DNA of 64,000 nt from Sthenelais limicola (Eukaryota > Annelida > Polychaeta > Phyllodocida > Sigalionidae). Shown here in pieces: positions 55,940 to 64,000 of the stretch. The translations under genes and the position numbers were made by a program. The notes under the pieces are model-generated. The model was not told where the DNA came from and searched no databases. It worked only from the letters and a program-made list of their open reading frames with translations. The stretch's first letter is position 1; every line of letters begins with the position of its first letter. The stretch is taken from the NCBI GenBank assembly GCA_942159475.1, contig OW804094.1, forward strand, positions 59,206,966 through 59,270,965, in the 5' to 3' direction.

Positions 55940-58900
55940 TTATTACCGTTTCCTTACTAGTCAGTATTGGGAACCCTCACCTTTGGACATTTACCTTTAA
56001 CCTAGACCAGTGCTTTAGGATGAGGTAAATCAATAAGCAAGAATCAAATTGATCAAGGCATATGAGTGCCCTCTCAGCTGAATATGAAAAAGATTTCTGC
56101 TGACTTTGAGAAGGCACCATATTACTAGTATGATTATAATCTCCTATTTACATGACCTGTAATATGCAAAAGAAGTTTGATTACACTGGTTACCATTCTC
56201 CATGTCATTGCCTTAGTCCATTTATATCTGGAATGACATGTTCTCCTTGTATTGTTTAAGGTACTTGTTGATATGTAAGAGTGGCAAATGGTGGACACAA
56301 GAAAGGTCAGTTGTTGCCTTAGGGAGAATGTTGAATGCATACAACTCATGCTTTTCATTTAGGATTATTTCTCCTCCTTTAATAATAATATGTGAACCCA
56401 TATGATTCAGCCTCAAGACCTAGGTATTGATTGATCAATAGTTGACTTAACTAAATCTTGCAATTCAGCATTCTACTTGGAGGGGTGGGGGGAGTGGATA
56501 CTCCTCTATCCTTGAGAATTTTTTTAAGCTCTTTAACCGATTTTAATTCCAATTTTTCCACGCTTTTACGCAAGAACTGTATGTTTTGTATAGGGTAAGT
56601 ATGGTCCGGGTCCATGGCAATAGACCCCCTAGACAGGCACTGGCCCCGAGATGAGATGAGATGAGAGAAAAACATCTGGTGCCTATTAATAGCAACCTGA
56701 GGTCCACGACTATTCAGAACACTATTTAAAATGCCTCACTGATCCGCCTCATTGGAACACAGGGACCAGGACAGTATGATACCTACCCCAACATCTAATG
56801 ATTTATTGAAAAGAGAGACTTCAAACAAGACAACATACTACTGCCATTTGCTATAGTATCTTTTGATACTAGGAGGCTAGCTCAGCTGATTAGCCTAACT
56901 GTTTTGTTTTTTTAAACATATTTTATTTCGACAAACGATTCCAAACAATTGGTACGTTTCATGTAACTGTTCATTATTTACTTTCTGCTTACACTATTTT
57001 TTATATAAATTTATTCCATATTTTAGTATATAATTTATTACTGATACGCTGGTCACTTGTGCAAACACCACATTATGTAACCACTAGTCATGGGCTCTTC
57101 TCACTCTCAGTTGGTGATCTGTCACTCACACTTTGTCACAAGCCAACTCCACCTAGACTACAACCCTTCACCCTACACCTAAAACAACAACCAATCAGCA
57201 CCACAAACACTCAAAACAAACCCATGTGCACCTGTCAAACACTGCCTCAAAATCAGACTGCCAGAGGGGGTGCGACAAACCCTGGACTTACGAGTACTAC
57301 CGTATATCCAATAATGAGAATAAAAGGAGGCTACGCCCACTTCATCAAAATAGAACCTAAACCAGAAAAAAAAGCCTAAAGCAAGCCTCCTAATGATGAT
57401 AACGCGTAAACTCAAGGAATGGAACCAACTTTTCTATGCAACAATATCTTTGCAAAAATGCCAGTAGCAGGATAAGAAAGGTCCAGGGGCTCCCACTATC
57501 TCAGCCCCAGATCCCAGCCATGCTGTCTTACACACTGCCAGCATGCAGGGCGGCATGACGATGGATAGCAGGAGCATGGCTATAGAGATGGCCTGAGTGA
57601 CGTCACCGCTAGTCTCTTAAAGCCTAAACTTAGGATATCATGTATACATTTTCTAGGTGGGGAAATTGTATCCAACGATCTCACATATGTATTTTATGTA
57701 ATTCTCTTTTATTAAAGAAATGGAGAGCTATTTTACATGGAATTAATTATAGCAGACAACTTGTATGGATGCCGCCATTGTTGTAAGTCACATGACTTAC
57801 AACACGCGACAACGAGCCGTACCTGCCTTGCCCTTTGCCTTAGTGGAAATATATTTTTTTCAATTGATAGAATGAGCATTGCACAACAGGTTGCACTTGA
57901 ACCTGAGTATGCCATAAACAAATGCTGGGGAAGGTGTTAAACCTATGGAGGGTTAGGGTGAGGTGGGGGAGAAGAGTGAATGCGTCAAAACATTGCCACT
58001 GCCACCGACATATTCGGTTCAGTTTCGGCATGACATGAGAACATTTGCAGACTAAAATTGGATTTTCTTGGCTGATTGAGGACGCATTTATAATCTGTTT
58101 AATACAGTATGAGTATCCAAAACTTCTCACTATATATCTATCATATAATTATACATATACCAATGCTTCAAACTAAGCAGTTGTAAGTTCAATGTTTGTT
58201 TATATATGTGCCGAGTACAGTGACCAATCAGACCTAGAGGGTTAGTGACGTCATCAATAAACGTAATTAACCACCAGTGAAAAATGTAAAAAGTCACCAA
58301 TATGTCTGCCTCCTTGTAATAGAGAGACTGACTGTCTTTTCTTATGTTTCTGGTGGTAAATAATGATGTCGATCACTATAATGATGCAAAAATACTCTAA
58401 AGACTAATGTTTCTGCTATTTGCAACAAAAAAAATTGTAGTTTCCTATTTAGTGTTTTGGCTTTAATGGCCGCCCTATGAAATATCATAATCAAACTTTC
58501 TGAGCCCTCCAGCACTTTACTTATTATTCACCATATTTATGTTTGAACCTCACTCAGATGCATTTTAACTCAAGAACAAGGGATGTGGCTATCATTTACA
58601 GAGGGCGTTGCTTTCTTTTAAAACAGTGTATTTCAATCTGCGCTCTGGCTTTGACTACAACACTGCATGTCTTATGATTCAACAGCACTGTGTTTAAATA
58701 TATTAATTATGACTTAATTTTCCCACTCAGGACTTTTAACCACTTTCCCCATTACTTGTTTGTTTGTGTTAGTCAACGAAAATCACTTTCTTCATAATTA
58801 ACTAGCTTTAAAAGGTTACCAGGGGTTACGGTTGGTTACACACACAAGAGAAGGACCAATGGGTACTCACTCTAGGTCCAAACTATCAGATCTTCTTTGC

Positions 58901-59660
58901 TAATAATGGGAATATAATGACATTTTGCAGTCTTAATGGAATTATAATGGCACTTTGCGGGTTTGAGGCGAGAGTCTTTCCCTCCGCTGGAAGGGACTTT
59001 CTCAACTTTGGGCCTAGACTGTACTCTTATGTAATAGCTCTCAACCTTGAGCAAGGGGAGAGGTTGTGCATTTATGTGCATGTCCAGTGGTATATGCATG
59101 GAAACACACCACTTTGCCTGTGGCTCAAACATTACAGAGGCCGGGGATGAGATCGAGCCACCTTTGAGATTATATGTTGATCAGTTACAACTATGTTATA
59201 AAATTCGTTTAAATCCAGTTAATGACATCGAGGCCTACATTCCATGCCATAAAAATGGATATACAATGTCCCCGAAATGCACAATCATTGATATGCACAG
59301 TGGCATGCAAAGCCCCTATTGGACTATTTGCCCGATACCTTAGCCTCAGCGTTTACCATTGTTGCGAAGGCAGCTACATTCAACTCGACCCTCCTACCAT
59401 TAAATACCCTATACGCAACCTGATTAGTATGAGACAATTCTAGGTGGATAAGCCAAATCGTATCTCTACGGAACGGATGCCTATCTAAAGAACGCAGACC
59501 CTAATTACTTCTTCAACGATAGTTATCTAAAGAAAAACAAGAGAGATTGCCGATGAAGGCCATCGACAATTTCAGTCTAGGGAATTATAGCCCCGTATGA
59601 CTTGTCAGGCTAAGTTGTATTAATTTATGTATTGCCCCGGCCCGCTTTGTCTTCGTCACA
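55940..59660. other. No gene found
   Basis: Unsupported short frames. A perfect palindrome TGTTGTAAGTCA-CA-TGACTTACAACA lies at about 57779-57804. The plus frame at 57059-57379 is Thr/Pro-rich and has no recognised features. Nothing else can be supported. Confidence 0.45.
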
Positions 59661-59663
59661 GTC

Positions 59664-60140
59664 AATTTTCAATTCAATTCAATTCAAGAATTCTTTTATT
59701 GCTGAAGATGTTTTACAGGAAGGTAGTTCAACATTCTAAATAAACAAGTCTCTATGTAGGTCTTCCGTTGGGTGCCCGATTCTTGCTTGAACCTTTCTTA
59801 TGTTAAAATGTTACTAAGGGTTTCTAAGACTAGTGGTTGACTAGATGGTGATGATATAGTGATTGGGGGGTACATATGAATGGTACATGGCATTTGGCGA
59901 TGCATATAATATAATACAATAGGCGATGGGTACATATGGCAGATTTGTGGTGTATGGAGTGGCATACATCAGGCACCCCACAGGAGATAATCATATAAGT
60001 ATATAATTACAACAGAGTTTTCAACGACAACGGTATACTTAGGGTGAGTCCGGTTACAGTTATGATATTTATATTTATAATTGTGGTGGCGCTGGGGTTA
60101 CAGTAACTGGGGTGTGGTCGGGTACTATAGTGGTGCGCCC
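59664..60140 (-). mobile_element. 3' end of a retrotransposon with a TTGAA-type tail
   Basis: Read on the minus strand the segment ends in GCAATAAAAGAATTC followed by repeats of TTGAA (59666-59690). A poly-A-signal-like AATAAA next to a short simple-repeat tail is typical of a LINE 3' UTR. No coding part is visible upstream. Confidence 0.45.
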
Positions 60141-60489
60141 CAAGTTAGGGACTAAAACTTAAAGTTGCCTTGACTTATTTCATATGATTCATGATAACTA
60201 TATGAGTTTTTATGATACAATATTACATGATATATCAAATAAAACAAAACATTCAGGGCTATCTGTATTTGAAACTGTCACATGCACAATTACAAGAATT
60301 CTTTTTCATATTAACAGCTGTTTCCATGTTAACCACATCTGAAATGTCATGAAAATCCTGACTTTCAACTGTTTCCATGGCAATTTCTCTTAGGTAAATG
60401 GTTCTGCAGCATGATTTTGCACATACAAAATTAAATTTGCCAAATTTTGGCACTTATCTCAACTTTTTACTATCATAATGGTGGAAATA

Positions 60490-62127
60490 GTCCGGGAGCC
60501 AGAGGGTTGAACCCCGCAATGTCGGATAAAGTTTTTTTTTTCGCTGTTTCATGTAGCCTAGGGGTAGGTAATCACAAATCAGGGGGGTGACCGTTCCCAC
60601 CTATTGAGCAATTTTAGATATTAACCCTTTTATCCCGGTCATGCCAATATACCCCAAATACAGGATTTTATAGGATTCATAGCATTCATTTATTCTGATC
60701 TGAATAGTGCACTTTGTGACACCTTTTTGAAATTTGGTATGCTGTTAGAACAGGTCATAAGGTTTTTAAAAATCACTGGCTACAAGTTGGGGGAGAACCC
60801 TGGTGGCCGGTAGCTGCAAAATTCAAAATGGCTGCCACCAAACATCAAATGCACCATAGTTTGGCTTCTACTGGCTGGATTTTCAAGTGTGATACCACTT
60901 TTCAGATGTTTTTAAGTATGAGAAATTCATTTCTGTGGACTGTATTGAGTTTCAAGGTCATTTCAAGGTCAGAATCCAACATGGCTGCTGCCATGAAACT
61001 AGAATGTCATAGCTCAGCTCCAATTAACCACACATACTTCTGTAACACCAGTTTTAATGTGTTTTCAGGAGTGAGGAAACTATTTCTAAAGTCATTTCTC
61101 TCTTTTGAGGTCATTTTCTAGGTCAAAATCCAATATGGCTGCCATTGAGGGGCAAGAATGTAATATCTCAGCTGCTATTTGCACTATAACTGTGTTAGTG
61201 AGGTAGCTTGAGGCCAGATTTGAGATAGATGTGGATGGATCAAAGGGCCAAATTTACCCCACATGCTGTCCATGTACTTTATGATTTCTATATGAACCAC
61301 TCTTGTATATTATGGTGGCCATCTTGGATTTCCAAGGTCACCATTATGTAAAAACCTATATCTACCAATATCTCAGCTTCTAAACTACTCAGGATCACCA
61401 TCTTGGTGTCTAAACATACATTTTCTGGGTCAAGGAATACAACTACACCATTTAGAAAAGGGCGAGATTGGTTTTAGTAACACACAATTTGTATTTGACA
61501 ATCTCAGTAGCTTCGACGTCCGCCAAGGAGGCTAATTCCGCCTTCTCCATAACGGTTGCAGTTCTCACAGTTACAGGTGTATTCGAAGCTTCGGTTTTCA
61601 CAGTTACCATAGGTTTAGACTTTGATTTCTTAGTCTTCCCTTCTGGCTTAACCGGTACAGATCCCTTCTTCTTCTTACTTAAACAGCTTGGTCGATAGTG
61701 CCGTTTGAAGCAGCCCCTACAGAAAATTTCTTGGGGCATCAGAGCGGCTAGTATACGATTTTTTTTGAATCTCTGGACGAGAAAATTTTTTCACACTCTT
61801 GTCTGTACACCGGTTGGTACTGCACTGTCGGTTTGTGTCTCTCAGTTGCTAGGTGACGCCAGGCACGTCAATTCAGGTGTGGCGCTAGTAAGTCTCTGCA
61901 TTTATACATACATTCATAGACCATGAATATACACCATAAAATCCTGTATTTGGGGTATATTGGCATGACCAGGATAAAAGGGTTAATATCTAAAATTGCT
62001 CAATAGGTGGGAACGGTCACCCCCCTGATTTGTGATTACCTACCCCTAGGCTACATGAAACAGCGAAAAAAACAACTTTATCCGACATTGCGGGGTTCAG
62101 CCCAAAAATGGCCTTTGGCTCCCGGAC
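60490..62127. mobile_element. 1.64 kb element with about 190 bp terminal inverted repeats
   Basis: The ends GTCCGGGAGCCA and TGGCTCCCGGAC start long inverted repeats (left to about 60675, right from about 61932) that are nearly identical, apart from a small insertion near the right tip. TA occurs on both outer sides, so a TA duplication is likely. The interior has three degenerate units containing ATGGCTGCC about 150 bp apart (60827, 60980, 61135) and one 95-codon frame on the minus strand. No transposase is seen. The close match of the arms suggests a recent copy. Confidence 0.75.
61452..61739 (-). CDS. Small Lys-rich protein with a zinc-knuckle-like start, inside the TIR element
   Basis: A 95-codon frame beginning MPQEIFCRGCFKRHYRPSC and continuing with Lys clusters (KKKKG, KTKKSKSK), then a Val/Thr/Ala-rich stretch. 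The start has Cys and His spaced CxxC-xxx-H-xxxx-C, close to a CCHC zinc knuckle but one residue short. Such a piece could be a nucleic-acid-binding N terminus or a fragment of a longer element protein. It lies in the right half of the 60490-62127 element. I do not recognise the family, and expression is unproven. Confidence 0.4.
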   Translation of the reverse strand: MPQEIFCRGCFKRHYRPSCLSKKKKGSVPVKPEGKTKKSKSKPMVTVKTEASNTPVTVRTATVMEKAELASLADVEATEIVKYKLCVTKTNLALF

Positions 62128-62929
62128 TAAAATGGCAGGGTGAAGAATTGAAAGCCGAAATGTCCCAAATTTGACCAATTTCCACTGAAAATGGCCGTTT
62201 GGGCGAAATCAGGGATTGTAAGGATTAACATGAGACTTTTTAGAATCACACAGAGGCCCATATTTTTCACTCAAACACCATTTTTCACTGGCTCACTTAA
62301 GGGCACAAGCCTTTGCTGTTTTATGTTACCAACTATAATTCCTGTATCACAAATTGTTTACATTTCTGTAAACTGGAGTACATATCTCAGGGCAAAGTTA
62401 GGCCCAATTTAACCATACATTACAATGCGGTAAAACTCTTGAACGATTTCAATATGTATGGTTAAAAGCTATGTATGACAAGAACTATATTTTCTATCTA
62501 ATTGTGGAAATAAATTTTTTTTTTTTTTATTCTTTACTTAGAAATACAATATGTGGAATCAATCTATTTTATAATTTAAATCAATTCTCTTCTTTTAATT
62601 AAAGTTTGACATATATGCAGGCATGATGGTCTTTTATTCTTGAAAAAATACCAAGAAAATGCCTATGGCTCAATTAAAATATGACCATTTGGAGAAAAGT
62701 ATTCCATTTTAAGGTTCTAAATTCGAATTTAATGATACAAAAATCATAATCACTTGGAATTTAGACAAGATTCTGACTTCTAGTATCTATCTTAAGTCTT
62801 ATGAACAAAGAAAACATTTTAATTTTCAAGGATTCTTTGTTCAAGTCCCTAACTTGGGGTGCAGCACTATAGAACAAGTTACCCTTCCGCTCCCAGAGGT
62901 TTCCCATGCCAGGAAGGGGTATGGTACAG
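62128..62929. other. No gene found
   Basis: AT-rich sequence with a T run at 62515-62529. The minus frame 62761-63021 overlaps the retrotransposon fragment in another frame and is not supported. Confidence 0.5.
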
Positions 62930-63520
62930 TCACAGTTGGGGGAAGGGGGATAGGATCTTTTCTGTGTATTCTTTAAAAGTGTGTTTGTCCTCAATTCTGT
63001 GGGCGTTAGTATGGAGTTCATTCCATCTTTTCTGACATTTGTAGATCATGGAATTATTGATTTTTGCTAACTTAGAATTGATAACTGTAAGATTTTTTCT
63101 GCCCAGAGCATGGCTCCTGGTGGATAGTTTTCTATCGTCTAGGTTTTCTTGATTTTGAGAGAGGTAAAATGACACGTTTAGTATGTGTTTGTCTCTGCGG
63201 GCTTGGAGGGGCCAGATATTTAATGTTCTGTGTTCTTGGTCAACATTTTCGAATTTGGATTTATTGAAAATTTTCATCCAGATATTGCGGTGTACGTGAT
63301 GCCACTCAGGATTGGAAAAATCCTGCGGCCTGGTTGTCCGCCCCACCCATGCCAGCCCTGTGGACAACCAAAAATGAATATATGGGTGTCCGCCGGACAA
63401 CCAGGTTTTATCTATCTTTAGTGTGAGCGGACAACCATATTGTGAAGCGATTTTTCTAACCCTGCCACTTAAGGGGAACCACTTTTCAGCAGTATGTGTC
63501 CGACCAGCTCGTAATTTCAT
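62930..63520 (-). pseudogene. Non-LTR retrotransposon C-terminal fragment, split by a MITE
   Basis: The frame reads RRDKHILNVSFYL, then RKLSTRSHALGRKN, and WNELHTNAHRIEDKHTFKEY, a pattern (RRDxH, TRSH, WN-L, F-x-Y) typical of the end of non-LTR reverse transcriptases. The upstream part (MKLRAGRTHTAEKWFPL, about 63470-63520) belongs to the same frame but is separated from the rest by the 158 bp MITE at 63307-63464; the frame happens to stay open across the insert. Removing the MITE and one copy of its 5 bp duplication leaves the frame continuous. No palm motifs are present. Confidence 0.65.
63307..63464. mobile_element. 158 bp MITE with a 5 bp target duplication
   Basis: Starts CAGGATTGGAAAAATCC and ends GCGATTTTTCTAACCCTG; the tips are imperfect inverted repeats. 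CCACT flanks both sides (63302-63306 and 63465-63469). The interior matches the copy at 51352-53111 once the nested insertions there are left out. It has inserted into a retrotransposon coding frame, which gives independent proof of its ends. Confidence 0.8.
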
Positions 63521-64000
63521 CTCTATGAAATTGATGATTCTGGGATAAGGTACAAGATAGCTAACTCACAGCGTCCCCCCACACAACGAGACTATTTTTG
63601 CCCTTCGCAAGTGCCTGTATCTCGTTGATAAGTCATACGGCAGTTGACGAAAATGACTCCAAGCATCACAAACATAAACTTTCTTTCCTTTTCTTCAGGT
63701 GAGACCGAGATATTAGAATTTAGCAGAGAGCAGGGCGGTTTTCTCACTATTTTCTCATTGCGTGCGTTTAAATCCTGTGGAGCACAGCGGAGCCCCGTGT
63801 GGTAACTGGAGGAATCTTTATTACCCATGTGCACAGCACATGCACAGCAGTTACTGTAGACCACAGCATCCTTCTTGGAGACCAATTTGGGGAGATATGT
63901 GAAGGATATATTTTTTAGCAGGTACACACTGCTAATAGACAATCAAAGGTATTGTTGGGTCACAATTGGAAATAAACATGACCCATCAAGTGGGGTCTAT
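63521..64000. other. No gene confirmed at right edge
   Basis: A minus-strand frame of 116 codons (63592-63942) has a short hydrophobic stretch and several Cys but no recognisable family. It could be chance or more of the retrotransposon; I leave it unassigned. Confidence 0.4.

Noticed and set aside
63592..63942. 116-codon minus frame with several Cys and a hydrophobic stretch
   Set aside because: No family, no splice or start evidence; cannot be told from chance.

Overview
This is a 64 kb window of animal nuclear DNA. It is AT-rich, gene-poor and full of decayed transposable elements. There are no operons and no compact bacterial-type genes, almost all open frames are short and unrelated to known proteins, and the one clear gene is split by GT-AG introns. 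The gene content and the mix of repeats (Penelope-like, Helitron, PIF/Harbinger, hAT-like, non-LTR retroelements, a SINE-like family beginning with GTGAG repeats) fit a non-vertebrate metazoan. A marine invertebrate, perhaps a lophotrochozoan, is my best guess, but the sequence does not settle the phylum.

The one host gene I can support is MGAT2 (GnT-II, a Golgi N-glycan branching glycosyltransferase). It lies on the minus strand from 30882 down to 773 and continues beyond the left edge. I rebuilt seven exons by hand (30882-30205, 21168-21071, 13331-13232, 7913-7783, 7430-7355, 1227-1138, 897-773). All splice sites are GT-AG, all phases match, and the seven exons give 432 whole codons plus two bases. 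Key residues align with the human enzyme at a constant offset of 55. The last exon or exons lie outside the window.

The introns hold mobile DNA. Intron 1 has a Helitron 3' end (about 25.15 kb), a TA-flanked MITE (25.92-26.30 kb) and the 3' end of a non-LTR retrotransposon (27.9-29.16 kb). Intron 2 has one copy of a near-identical 560 bp repeat (19978-20538), a PIF/Harbinger-type MITE (19241-19548) and a neighbouring palindrome. Intron 3 is almost filled by a broken copy of a large NHL-repeat, Cys-rich protein gene (8523-12905, same strand), which is itself interrupted by the second copy of the 560 bp repeat (11162-11718). Introns 4, 5, 6 and the visible part of 7 are unremarkable.

Upstream of MGAT2 (31-64 kb) I find no second host gene. 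There is a 56 bp minisatellite, a large ACATACACCCATGTAT-type array, GGA and AG microsatellites, foldback elements at 39.6 and 48.9 kb, a nested stack of elements at 51.35-53.11 kb, a Penelope-like endonuclease-end remnant at 55.3-55.9 kb, a 1.64 kb element with long terminal inverted repeats and a small zinc-knuckle-like frame at 60.49-62.13 kb, and a retrotransposon fragment at 62.93-63.5 kb that is split by a 158 bp MITE.

I found no RNA genes other than a possible tRNA-derived fragment, no CRISPR array and no complete autonomous transposon. The most novel-looking items are the NHL/Cys-rich gene family copy in intron 3, the 1.64 kb element with its small zinc-knuckle-like frame, and the small MITE family with 5 bp target duplications. 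All identifications come from reading the sequence and remembered family features; no database search was run.
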